64,000 nt of DNA from NCBI GenBank assembly GCA_037127255.1, contig JBANSL010000018.1, positions 15,535,175 through 15,599,174 on the forward strand, written 5' to 3'. Position numbers and translations under genes: made by a program. This DNA comes from Persicaria tinctoria. Lineage: Eukaryota > Streptophyta > Magnoliopsida > Caryophyllales > Polygonaceae. The notes under the pieces were generated by a model, which saw only the letters and a list, made by a program, of their open reading frames with translations, made no database searches and was not told the origin of the DNA. This document shows positions 23,376 to 34,014 of the stretch, one piece after another (the stretch's first letter is position 1; each line of letters begins with the position of its first letter).

Positions 23376-23568
23376 TTCAGTGGTCGTTTTCACAAAGCAA
23401 ATATCTCTCCCCCACTCTCCCCTCTATTCTATTATGGTGATTCAATTCGATATGGTGAGGCTTTTTTTTTAATGTTTGGTTAAATAATTTTAGGTTCCTA
23501 TAAATTGATTGAAATTTATAATAGGTGTGAAATATGGGTTAAAGAACTATTAAATATTGTAATATAAA

Positions 23569-24115
23569 GTAGTATTTGTTACCCGCGCGAGTTTTATTAA
23601 TAAATTATATTTGATTATATTAACTATATTAAGATTATTTTTTTCCTGAATTTTATGTGAAGATTAAAATAGTTTACTTGAAAAAAATTTAATAAGTTTT
23701 TTCAAACAATCATAAAAAATAATAGGTTTCGTAACGAGTTAAGATATAAGGTTGAGAATCAATATAAATATTTTGATGATAAGATTTTGTTATTCAATAT
23801 ATGATTAATTAATAATAAATATAATGAACTAAAATAATAAATCTTAATGACTAACGCTAAAATAATTCAAGATACAATATTTATAAAATAACTCATTGTA
23901 AAATGATAGATTTTGTGACCACTGGAGATATGAGATTGACACATAGGATGACACGTGGATAAAATAGATTCATTGTTTAACGTGGCTTAAATATATTGGA
24001 TCATCGTTAATTGATGTGTCAAAAAATCGGGTCAGATTGCACCAGGAGACGACACATGGACGAATTGCATTAGGTGAGACTTCGGGTCTCTGTTTTCGTA
24101 TATTATATAGATAGA
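23569..24115 (-). mobile_element. short non-autonomous Helitron, minus orientation
   Basis: On the minus strand it starts with TCTATCTATATAATATAC after an A (24116), a typical Helitron 5' end. Near the other end is a GC-rich palindrome (actcgcgcgggt, complement of 23580-23591) followed about 10 bases later by CTAC and then a T. CTAG would be expected, so the last base has changed. Insertion between A and T with no target duplication fits. 547 bp, AT-rich, non-coding. Confidence 0.55.
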
Positions 24116-24369
24116 TTTGTATAAAGTGGGAAATTATTGGTTATTATGAGTGATAGTTTTGTTTTTTCATATCAAATAAACTTCAGTAATCCAAGTTTTT
24201 CGTTTAAAATTCAAAATAATTTTCAATTTTAATAATACAAAATATGTGTTCCCAACTTACCATACAATATTTATCACTTTAAATTTTAACCGACTTAAGA
24301 AACCTCATAAACAACCATGTGAGAATCCCAATGACTCTCGATATATTAAGATTTTGTCGTCTCTTTAGA

Positions 24370-24693
24370 GCTCGTTTGGTTGAACACATGAAGTAAAATT
24401 CCTGAGAACTTACTTCTCATAAATTGAACTCCCGTAAAATATACTTCCCATGAATTGAAAAAAGTTGTTTGGTTGAATGTTGGTTTTTAGAAATATAAAT
24501 AGGAAAATAAAGAAAATTATATTATTAAAAAATGGTGGAAGTTGAACTTACCTAGCCCTCTTATTTAAGTGAACTTCCTACAATTTGGAGGAATCGAAAT
24601 TCCTGAAAAGTTGAATTATTGTTTCTTTCTGTCAATCAAACACATGAATATATCCTACTTCCTGGGTTTTTAACTAAATAACCAAACGAGACC
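24370..24693. mobile_element. MITE with CTCGTTTGGTT ends
   Basis: Left 'agagctcgtttggttg' and right 'aaccaaacgagacct' form an inverted repeat about 320 bp apart around AT-rich non-coding DNA. I could not find a convincing target duplication, so the superfamily stays open. Confidence 0.5.
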
Positions 24694-24729
24694 TAATATA
24701 ATCTATATAAGACATACATTTCAGCCTAA

Positions 24730-25229
24730 CCCTCTCGTTTGTTTTTGGTAGATAAATGTAATGGTTTACCTTTATGAATTTAGTCAATATTTAAATTAAT
24801 ATTGTATTCATTAGTCGCTATTTTAACCATTACCCTCTTTTCTCCATTTTTCATACAAAATTTGTTACGTTTTCCCACATTTCATTCCTTAATTTTACAC
24901 TGGATAACTATTCTCCCTACAATGCTCTAATCATTTATCTCACCCCCTTCTCTATGCTCACAAAAAATGATAATCATGTACATTTTGACTGTGTTATCTT
25001 CTCCCTCCCCCAACACCACCCCTACCTTCATTTAGGAGGTCCACCTCCTCTCCATCCCCTACCTCCCATCACCAAGATAGCTTTTTCTCCCCTATCTTCA
25101 CCCCATTTCAGCCACCTCCGGTCCTCCACACCCCTCCACCCCTTAAAAAAGCTTTCATAAAACAGGCCCTTTATATATAAAATTTAATTTCTTTCATTTC
25201 TATCCTATCATCTAAAAACAAATGAGCCC
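24730..25229. mobile_element. Tourist-like MITE
   Basis: The left end 'ccctctcgtttgtttttgg' and the complement of the right end 'gggctcatttgtttttaga' are related, and TAA flanks both sides (24727-24729, 25230-25232). The interior is pyrimidine-rich in the right half and non-coding. The element at 47590-47900 has similar ends. Confidence 0.6.
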
Positions 25230-25711
25230 TAAATTTATCTCATACCAAGGAATAGATTGAACAATGTATAAAGTTGATTAAATATTAATCTCAGAGTTAA
25301 TCAAATTGATTTATTAGTGTATTGTGTGAGAAAAATATCGAAGAAAATAAATTAATCAATATTCTCCTTGTTTTTTTTAACTATGTGATTTTCATTATTC
25401 ATGTATGTTTACCGAATATATGGCCATAGATTAGAATTATTGGAGGAGGCGGATTGAAGCAGATGATGTTTAACTGTGTTTTCGACCTATGTGCCTTGGT
25501 TTGTTTATTTCCATAGTTGCGTAGACAGGTCGAGATATTGGGTTGTTGTTGTATGTAAGTTTATTTGTGATTATGATTATGAAATTATTATTTTTTAAAA
25601 AAATTAATATTGTACATAAATTTTTATCTTAATAAAACACAAATAATAAAAGTCATGTATTAAAAACAAAAAGAGCATATAATACTATGTATAACTTATT
25701 AATGGTGTTAT
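25230..25711. other. AT-rich intergenic
   Basis: No coding signal. 'gtcgagatattgggttgttgttgt' near 25529-25552 looks like the very end of an RTE LINE 3' tail, but little of the element is left. Confidence 0.4.
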
Positions 25712-26385
25712 ATGATTAACGAGGTGTTTCACGACTTATGCTTCATTTGGCAAAATATATGGGAATATAGGAATATCATAATCTTCAAAAACAACAATAA
25801 AAACAACCTTGATAAAAAAAACCCTAACCAATATAAAGGACGGGAAAGAAGATCAAAATATAGAGGCACCAATACAAAGGAAGAGGGAAGGCCGACATAT
25901 TAAATGAAAAAAACCACATGAGGAGGTTTACAAAATAAATGTCGATGGATTAGTTAACCCCGGTAATGGAGAATGCAAAATTGGAGGTATAATTAGGGAT
26001 TGGATTGGAAAAATAATTGAAAATTTACAACAACAGATTCCGAAGGGATCAGTACTCTTAACTGAATCTCTTGCGGTTTGTTTGAGGTTAAAGTTAGCCT
26101 GCACTGGAGGATGGGAGCGCGTGATAGTTGAAGCCTTGAAGAAGATAGCCTTGTGGTGGCCAATGCAATCAATGATCCTGCTAAAGTTCCATGGGAGATC
26201 CTTAGAGTTATTGAGAAGATCGGAAGACTTCGAGTAACATTCACATTAGCAACTTTCTGCCAGTGCTTTAGAGAAGCAAATTCAGCAGTTGATCTTATTA
26301 CTAGATGTGACTCTATATGTAACTTGTATACATTCCCTTTGAATAGGGAGCTTTCTACCATCATTCGAAATGATGATCAAGGATA
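25712..26385 (+). pseudogene. LINE fragment with RNase H domain
   Basis: Conceptual translation gives the end of a LINE reverse transcriptase (FIWQNIWEYRNIIIF, from about 25748) and then an RNase H domain: INVDGLVNPGNGECKIGGII (from about 25939), a frame change near 26130, and FREANSAVDLITRCDSI near 26268-26318. Frameshifts and stops break it. The start of the element is absent, a typical 5'-truncated LINE. Confidence 0.75.
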
Positions 26386-26689
26386 ATTTTTCTGCGTAAA
26401 GACGTCTTAATTATTGCCTACTATACAAAAAGAGATGTTTCACGAAGGGTGTATATAGACATAACTTCTATTGGGTGATGGGTTTTAAGGACGAGACATT
26501 GGATTGAGAGATCATGATTGGATTTCTTGTAGTTTAATTGTTTTTTTTTTTTTAAAAAATGTAATCAAATTTTTTTCATCGGTACAAAAAGTCAAAATGA
26601 CTTTTATTTTGAAATGGAGAAAGTACTAATTACAACATATAATAATTAATAAATCGCAAATTCGAATCCTCTCTCCCCTTGTATTGTAA
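26386..26689. other. intergenic, LINE tail remnant
   Basis: Likely includes the 3' untranslated part of the LINE fragment before it. A mixed T/A run at about 26540-26560 may be its tail. No gene seen. Confidence 0.35.
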
Positions 26690-27680
26690 GACCATCCGCA
26701 ATCATGGGGAAACCTCTTTCCTTTTTTTTTCCCATCTTCCTATCACAATTTTACAACTCGTTTATTTTTTTGTTTAAAATAATTTTCACTTTTTCAATCT
26801 TTTTCTAAAAGTTTTCCTTTACAACCATGGAAAATCTCTTTTACCTCTTTTCAAATTTATTTTCACTTTTTCTTTTCCTTTATATCTTTCCCTTTATTAT
26901 ATGTGTATCATCATATATTATTGTGAATTATTTTTATTTATAATGTTATAAATAAATAAAAATAGCAAGTAGTTAATATAAATATATTTTATTACATCTA
27001 GATTAAAATAAAAAAAAGAGTTAAGAACATATTTTATTGTGAACAACAATTTCTTCGTTCTCTTGTACTTGATGGACTTGCCTTGCATCTTCGGTTGGAC
27101 TTTGAGTGGCACTCCCTTGAACACCCGGAGAATACTCAAAATGTTGTTGGTTTGGAAAAAAAGAGGATTGTACACATTGGTAGGATTATGTGGGGTATAA
27201 TTTGGATATTCGGGTGTTGAAGAATTGTTAAACATTTGCAACATCACTTGAAATTGAGGATTTTTGAGAAAATTTGAATCAAAAGGCATATTTGGAATGG
27301 GTGGATTATTTGGATTATTGTGATCCATGGTTAAGAAAATATGTGCAACTACAATAGATCAAGATGAGATTATATATATGATAAAATTGGGCTCAAATTA
27401 TAGAAAAAAATAAAATAAAACCATTGAGATATTTTATTTTTAAAAATAATGAAATATAAATATATTTTTATTTCATTTTAAATCCTATTACAACTAATAA
27501 ATCTAAATGTAAAATATATCAACCTACTTTATCATAAAAAAAAAAATTAGAAAAGAGAAGAGGTTACCTCTCTCTACCAAGGTAACCTCTTCCCACCTCT
27601 TACCTTAAGGTAAATGCCACAACCATGAGCTTACCTTTTAGCAACCTTAAGGTTGCTAAAACCCATGGTTGCTCATGCTC
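26690..27680 (-). mobile_element. PIF/Harbinger deletion derivative with ORF1 remnant
   Basis: Ends GACCATCCGCAATCATGG and (complement of right end) GAGCATGAGCAACCATGG are inverted repeats, flanked by TAA on both sides (26687-26689, 27681-27683). Unlike plain MITEs it keeps coding sequence: on the minus strand from 27328 an open frame begins MDHNNPNNPPIPNMPF and runs to about 27020 before it degenerates. This resembles the N-terminus of the Myb/SANT-like companion protein of plant PIF/Harbinger transposons. The transposase and the rest of ORF1 are gone. Confidence 0.8.
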
Positions 27681-27683
27681 TAA

Positions 27684-29308
27684 TGGTCTAGTAACTATGG
27701 GGAAAAAATTCATACAGTAATATTTACTGTATATTTTAGCTAAAATGGACGATTGCCCTATGAAATATCCAATTAAGTCTCATGTTTTCATACATGTTTT
27801 GTCATCAAATTATTAGATGGTGCACTATTAAATAAAAAATATACTTGAATCACTTCTTTAATAGACTTTAATAAATTGTTAACTTATACAGGTTGAAGAT
27901 TCATTTAAGACAAAGCTTAAACATTAATGACTTTAATAGTTCAGTAAAAGGTCATACTAGCCTATCTAGTACAACGACTAAACGATAAGAACAATGCAAA
28001 TAAATTAATATAAAAATCATACTGAAACGGTGGCACAAGGTAGATCAAACAAAGTTACAAAACCAATACTTTCCTTTGTAAAATATGTTATTACTATTCC
28101 TGTACATACGGTAAAATATCCATTTTTTTAATTAGTTTTTCAACAATTTCACACTTATTACTAATAAGTATAAAATTGTAGAGTTCATTTCCCTTATTTG
28201 AAAATATATCTTTAGAGTCGGGTTAGCAGGATCCGATGTCTTCCAATCTCCCATATTTTAAACTTGTATTAAAAAAAAAATGATTTTTTTAAAAAAAATT
28301 TATATAAAAAAAATTTAGACATTTTATATAGTTTTTATTATCATGAAAAAATGTGTATAAATGATAAACGATATGTTTTGACGAACGGATGGAGTAATAT
28401 TTACCGGACATCCTACATCAAAACTCCATAGTTCATATTCATACTTTAGGTTCATAAATCAATACCTCATTTGCATAGATTTGACTTGTTCTAGAATCGA
28501 GTTGCATATTTTAAAAAGAACTTGTTCTAGGGCCGAGTTTCATTTGACTTGAAGTCAGGAGTTCAATTCGTATTACTGTAATTATTTACTACATTATATT
28601 TCACAATTTATCTAGGCAACCTCCTCTATTAGTGTAAGATAGAGCAATTGAGGGCATTATATGTTTTTTATTTTCAGTAACTTACAAGCAAAATATATAT
28701 ATGAAATGAAGATGATATCTCCAAACCACCAAACTCAATTTTGATCCCATTTTGCAACCAAACCTTATACATTATTCCACCAAACGCCACCTTAAAATAT
28801 TATTATTTTATATAAAAAAAAATTCCATACATAAAATCCGAGTAGGAGAGTAATTCAAATTGAAAACAAAGCAGTCGTTATCCCCACCTCCATATCTTAC
28901 TAAGTACGGAGTTCGTCAAATAATTCTAGAGAGAGGAATCACATAGAAAGCAACGTGACCCCATAACCTATCTTTTTTCCCAAGATTATTATTTTTCCCC
29001 ATTTTAAAAAGGGAATAAAATCTTATTCCTCAAAAATCAAAACGAATCATAAAAATTTTCAAGAGGGGGGACACCAAAAATTAGAAAGGGAAAAAAAATA
29101 CCCTTAAAAAAGGAGGCAAAAAAAAATCATAGTCCACAATCGCCCACCATTCGACTAGGATTAGGATAGGTTTAAAAAGTAGTCCATTATGCAATGTAGG
29201 ATCCCATTTATGCCTATGTAACTTTTTTTTTTAACCTGTAATTATTCATATTCAAAATAAAGAAGATTTTATCGAACCTTACTAGCTTAGCTGGTAATAT
29301 AACATGTA
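27684..29308. other. AT-rich intergenic with decayed MITE pieces
   Basis: No gene seen. A right-hand Stowaway end ('gacgaacggatggagta', about 28380-28396) is present with internal 'tatatagttttta' typical of the family, but its partner end is not clear. The rest is AT-rich low-complexity DNA. Confidence 0.4.
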
Positions 29309-29543
29309 CTCCCTCCGTTTCACAATACATGTCCTTTTAGTTTTGGGCACGTTTTTTTATGAGCGAAAAACTCTATAAAATATTATTTTTTTAATTAATT
29401 TTTTTATATAATGTGATACTTATTAGTAATAAGTATCAAATTATATAAAAATAATAATTAAAAAAATGATATTTTATAGAGTTTTTCGCTCATTAAAAAA
29501 CGTGCCCAAAACTAAAAGGACATGTATTGTGGAACGGAGGGAG
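29309..29543. mobile_element. Stowaway MITE, nearly perfect foldback
   Basis: CTCCCTCCGTTTCACAATAC on the left and its complement, ending GTGGAACGGAGGGAG, on the right. The inverted repeat continues with very few mismatches for about 85 bp per arm around a small AT-rich loop. TA flanks both sides (29307-29308, 29544-29545). 235 bp. It looks younger than the other Stowaway copies in the window. Confidence 0.92.
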
Positions 29544-29943
29544 TAATATTTTCACGAGTTCGAATCCCAATTCCCTTCCCATAAGGCCATAAACGTAAAT
29601 GTCTACCAATTAAATACAAAAAAAATATTATTTATTTTAGAAAATAAATAAATAAAGAGCAAAAGCTAGGGGCAATATGGTCTTTTTGTTAGTAACGGTG
29701 GAGATGTAATATTCTAAATATTTATACTTTCTAGCACTTGATATTTGCAATTTTTCAATTTGCATCCGAGCTTTGTTATTTAATGTTTTTTTCAAACACA
29801 ACTTTCAAAACACTCAAGGATTTGACTCAGTCAATGATCTTGAGCAAACACTTTCCTTCCCATAACACTTGCATACTCATAAATTCTCAACAAGACAAAA
29901 AATAGCATTCATAAAATAGTCCATATATCTATTCTTATCGCAA

Positions 29944-29984
29944 GGACTAGTAATAGTTTAGTAGTACTAAACTATTACTAGTCC
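29944..29984. repeat. perfect 41-bp palindrome between direct repeats
   Basis: The 20 bases from 29944 (ggactagtaatagtttagta) are exactly complementary to the last 20 bases, with one base between. The block is bracketed by direct copies of 'cataaaatagtccatatat' (about 29911-29929 and 29984-30002). Confidence 0.85.
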
Positions 29985-29994
29985 ATAAAATAGT

Positions 29995-29995
<1 letters not shown>

Positions 29996-30030
<35 letters not shown>
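29996..30030. repeat. (AT)n microsatellite
   Basis: About 17 TA units in a row without interruption, directly after the palindrome block. A TAA run follows further on at about 30346-30363. Confidence 0.95.
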
Positions 30031-30032
<2 letters not shown>

Positions 30033-31575
30033 AAATTAAACCCCAATAATACATTCTCCAAAATGTTCATTCATTAGGAGAATGAATGGTCATCTAAAAG
30101 CTTAATAGTCCGTACATAAGTTGTGTGTGTCGAACACACTTTGATGGAGGGCTTTAAAGCTTTTATTAACCCGGATCAGGTGCAAGAAATCAGAATCTAG
30201 TCCAAGATTTGAACCCTAAAACGAGGAGGAAAAAAGGGGGGAACAACAAGCAGCAAACACTCAGTTTGCTTTTGGTTCAAAATCAGGTCCACAAAATCCA
30301 ATTAACAAAAATCAAATCAAACAAATTAGCCTAAAAAAGCTTTCTAATAATAATAATAATAATACCCATGCTTTGGCTAAAATGATTTTGGCAGCCCCCA
30401 TTAACAGCCCATGTCCAGAAAACATTAAAACTTCAGAAAAAGGAAAAGAAAACAAGAGTGATTATGATGTTTCTTAGCATTCCTCAAACAAATTATGCTT
30501 CCTTAACAACATGCTCCTAATTAGTGTGATAATGCCCTTAATGTCTCAACAACCTGGAGCACTGAATCATTGCAAATCAATGGATTAACAGTTGGAAGTT
30601 ATAACAGTCAAAACACAACCCGAACCCGAAAAAAAAAACCCGGCTTGGATAATTTTAGGGCTAGGGTTGTAAAGCAGCATACCCACATGATACCCTTCAT
30701 ACCAGACAATTTTCCTGAAACTAAAAGTAACCCAACCTGCATTGCAAGATCACACACAGTGGATCTATCTCAAGGTATTAATACAGTAAGAAACTATTTA
30801 CCTTTGATGAGAGGGGATTGATCAAAGTTGACTGGTTGGATTGCAGCATTGTACAAGGTAGCAGCCCCTGTTGTCTGTTGTGTGTTCCAAAAGAGAACTG
30901 TTTGTGCATAGGATCATAAAGCATCTTCATTGCTTCCTGAACCCCTGCAGTTTCATCAAGTGATCTGTTGAGGCCTGCCAATCACCTGTGCCCTACAATG
31001 CTTGAATTGAAAGGCCTGCAAATCACTAAATTTAACTGTATCTCAATTCAGAGGCCTGCCAAACAAAGTGGTTGCCCAATCTAATTCATAGACAGAAATA
31101 TTTGTTGAAATTATCAATCATAACATTTAACTTAGATCAAAACTTCATTGGATCATTACTCAAAATCTTTCAAAAATGACAGAAATGAACTTCAAATATT
31201 TCATCTCAAAGAAGAGTTTAACAATCAAGCAACAAAATTGAGCAGATGTTGACTTGCCTAGATTACATGAATCTCTACCCACTTTCAATCTTCTTTCTTA
31301 AGGAAATTGCAATACAAAAGACAGTAGCTTCTCCTTGCATTTTCTCATACACATCATCACACATTTCACATCGACTTCTTGTGGAACACATGCCAACCAG
31401 AATTCAATGAACAATGTCATTAACAGCACACATCAGAGCTGTTCTACCTCTACCAGTGGAGTCATGGCAAGGAAGAAGAAAAAGACATTGCCTTTGGAAA
31501 TTTAGAACGCAAACTTATCTAACAACAGGATGAATAATTGAGAGAAACAAGTGTTTAGGGTAATTAGTATACCAC
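30031..31575 (-). other. downstream flank of DPH1, possible 3' UTR or separate transcript
   Basis: No recognised gene. On the minus strand 30981-30778 is an open frame (MAGLNRSLDETAGVQEAM...) ending near a good donor-like site (AAG|GTAAAT). Short 'ggcctgccaa' words repeat three to four times between 30960 and 31070. It could be spliced 3' UTR of DPH1 or a non-coding RNA; nothing decides this. Confidence 0.3.
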
Positions 31576-33027
31576 TCAGGTTGTAAGAGTTTGAGTGACA
31601 ACTCCATCAGCAATCACGGAAGCTTGACGATTTCTCCTTGCCGGGCGACCCTGCTTCTTCAAGTAAGATGAATTCCACTCTCCTCCATCCTGTGCATAGT
31701 AATCCATAGGATACTCGGTCACCTCATCTCCACAACAACCGGTCTTTTGCATCCCACTGCCACAACCGCCATTGGAGCATTCAACTCCAGCACAAACACC
31801 ATCACCAACACCAGCTCTTTTCTCCCACCAGCCAGGGATCAATCCGAGAGCAATCTCACCCTCGAATGGATTCAAAAGGGGCTTCTCGAAAGCTTCCCCC
31901 CAATCAATGGACAGCCGAGGACACGCAATCTGAACCCAGGCATCAATGGAGTCCTCAAATAGCGCGATCCTCGCAGGGGACATCTCAGACATCAAAATGA
32001 CAGTCCAATCCAGGCCTTTCTCTTCCATTTTCTCCTCCAATCTGGTGAGTATCCTCGGATTTCCTTGCCTCCCTAGAGTACCAAGCACAATCCCCCAGCT
32101 CTTTGCCTCCCTCGCCTTCAGAATCGCAGTCATCCTCGAATTCTTCATTCCCTTGTGATCATACTCCTCCAAGAACAGCCTCCCAATGTAAGGATCATAG
32201 CGGAAAGCCCTAATCCTAGGGTTTGCAATCATGAAAGCTTCCAAATGAAACCTCCCATCAGCAACGAAGATCAACACGACATCATCCCAATCGCAATCCC
32301 CAAACGAGCTCTTCGAGATTGAAGGGGCAGTACATCCAAGCACCTCCCCGGCGGATAAGGGCTTCGACTGAGGAACCAAAACCCTAAACCCTAATTTCTC
32401 AAGATCGACCTTGGCAGCCCTAATCGCACCCCCGAACTGAATCGTACCAGCTAGAACGAGGTTTTTGGTGCCAAAATCGTTAATTAGCGTTGTTTTAACG
32501 AGGCGATCGACATCAATTGCGATCTCGACGAAGACGTAGAGGCAGGGGATAACAGTCTCATCGACGGGGACTAAGCAGCTGTGTCCGTAGTGGATGAGGA
32601 TATCGGCGCCGAGGGCGGCGGCGGAGAGATCGTCCACGCAGCAAGCGCCGTAAGTGACGTCGCCGAGGACGAAGCAGTCGGCGACCTCGGCGAAGGAGGT
32701 GAAGATGTCGGCGAGGGCGAGGGAGTACAGGAGGAGGCCCTCGGGGAACTGCAGAGCGATTCGCTTGGCGCCGGAGGAGAGGATGCGATGGACGCACTTG
32801 TGGATTTCCAAGTTGTAGTTGGAGGGGAGGGCGGCGATGGCGGCGTTGAGGGCGGCGTTGTTGAGGATAGTGTCCGGGATTTGGTTCTTGACGAAACGTT
32901 TCGGCGGCCGCTTGGTGGCGGTAGTTGTGGACAGCGATGGCTGAGGGGCGGCGGAGGAGGAAGAGGACGGCGGCGGTTGCTGGTGGAGGGAAACGAGTTC
33001 AGCTCCGTTGGCGGTGGTCGCCTCCAT
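31576..33027 (-). CDS. DPH1: diphthamide synthesis subunit DPH1 (3-amino-3-carboxypropyl transferase)
   Basis: With DPH2, this cytosolic iron-sulfur enzyme carries out the first step of diphthamide synthesis: it moves the aminocarboxypropyl group of S-adenosylmethionine onto a histidine of elongation factor 2 by radical chemistry. One uninterrupted frame of 483 aa. The three cysteines that hold the [4Fe-4S] cluster are in their expected settings: YGACC (C129), GCTAP (C232) and IACPRLSIDWG (C369). The first 40 residues are low-complexity (P, S, T-rich), common in plant copies. The tail after about residue 410 is rich in G and C and variable in the family. The start is the only ATG that gives the conserved frame. 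The 5' half is GC-rich, which creates long overlapping open frames on both strands that are not genes. Confidence 0.95.
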   Translation of the reverse strand: MEATTANGAELVSLHQQPPPSSSSSAAPQPSLSTTTATKRPPKRFVKNQIPDTILNNAALNAAIAALPSNYNLEIHKCVHRILSSGAKRIALQFPEGLLLYSLALADIFTSFAEVADCFVLGDVTYGACCVDDLSAAALGADILIHYGHSCLVPVDETVIPCLYVFVEIAIDVDRLVKTTLINDFGTKNLVLAGTIQFGGAIRAAKVDLEKLGFRVLVPQSKPLSAGEVLGCTAPSISKSSFGDCDWDDVVLIFVADGRFHLEAFMIANPRIRAFRYDPYIGRLFLEEYDHKGMKNSRMTAILKAREAKSWGIVLGTLGRQGNPRILTRLEEKMEEKGLDWTVILMSEMSPARIALFEDSIDAWVQIACPRLSIDWGEAFEKPLLNPFEGEIALGLIPGWWEKRAGVGDGVCAGVECSNGGCGSGMQKTGCCGDEVTEYPMDYYAQDGGEWNSSYLKKQGRPARRNRQASVIADGVVTQTLTT

Positions 33028-33640
33028 GTTTGGGGTTTCAAGGTCTGTAACAGGAATTCTATATTTCAGTATTTGTTATTTTATTTTATATTTGGGCTAT
33101 CTGTTTGGACCATATAGGATCTTCTGTTAGTGGGCTTTAACCCATTTACATTTTGCTTTTACTGTTGAACCATCATCAACCTATATGTACTGAGTTAAGC
33201 AGCAGTAATCGACAATCATGAAATTACAGAAAACCTTAAACTCTCTCAAATCCAAACCTCAATTGCTTCCTCCTCCTTCGAATCAACTCTTCTATCTCTA
33301 TAGTTGATTTCTAGGGTTGATCACCCTCATCTTCGAACTCGAATCCGAGTTTCTAGGTTGAGATCTATCCCCAAATTATCAATCGGTTATCTCAATTTCG
33401 TCAATGGAGTTGAAGTACAGAAATCCCGTCTCAAGGTCGGTTGGTTTTTGCTTCAAAGTTGATAATGGTAGGGAAGCTGCCCTTATTAGGGCAAAACTAC
33501 ATAAATGCTTTTATTATAAGGAATATAAATTTTTACATTTGATTTGATAACACAAATTTAAAACATACTCCGTATTTTTTTTGAAGTGTTCTTTGAAAGT
33601 ATAGATTAATTGAACTTATTGACACAAATTAGATCACATG
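33028..33640 (+). other. DPH1 upstream region with possible divergent first exon
   Basis: About 33220-33436 reads on the plus strand like a plant 5' leader with a short exon: ATG at 33404 (MELKYRNPVSR) followed by AAG|GTCGGT. No downstream exons were found, so this may be a promoter-associated transcript, a gene remnant, or chance. Confidence 0.25.
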
Positions 33641-34014
33641 AATTTAAGGTTTGTTTGGTTAGAGTTAACATCGATTTCTATAAAGTCGTATTCTCTAAAT
33701 GAGCCAATAGCCTCGAGTAAGCGCCTGGGCGTGGACTCTAAGTCGAGAGCCCGGCCATTTTTGCCAGGTTTGAGGCGATTCCTTAGCGAAAATGACTTCA
33801 GTACGAACACTAACACTCACTTCCTCGTCTCAGGGCTCCGAGGAAAAGAGCATTACAATTGAAGTTTCACATTCACAAAATGGCAACAACTATTTGATAA
33901 CTCATAAGCTATTGGATTCGAATTACATGGAAAGCTCGCCATGATAAAGGCTGCTGATGTGTGATACTTGAGCAAACTCTACAACATTTTGACGTGAATT
34001 GATCGGATACCTCC
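33641..34014. other. intergenic, nothing recognised
   Basis: A moderately GC-rich patch (33700-33860) with open frames on both strands, none of which I recognise, followed by the probable 3' UTR of the minus-strand small gene. Confidence 0.35.

Noticed and set aside
30778..30981. 67-codon minus-strand frame downstream of DPH1.
   Set aside because: Composition is plausible but I recognise no family and cannot link exons. Mentioned only as possible UTR or non-coding transcript.
32571..33117. Long open frames on both strands overlapping the DPH1 5' end (for example 32571-33041 minus and 32581-33117 plus).
   Set aside because: They are by-products of GC-rich codons in DPH1. The DPH1 frame alone carries conserved motifs.
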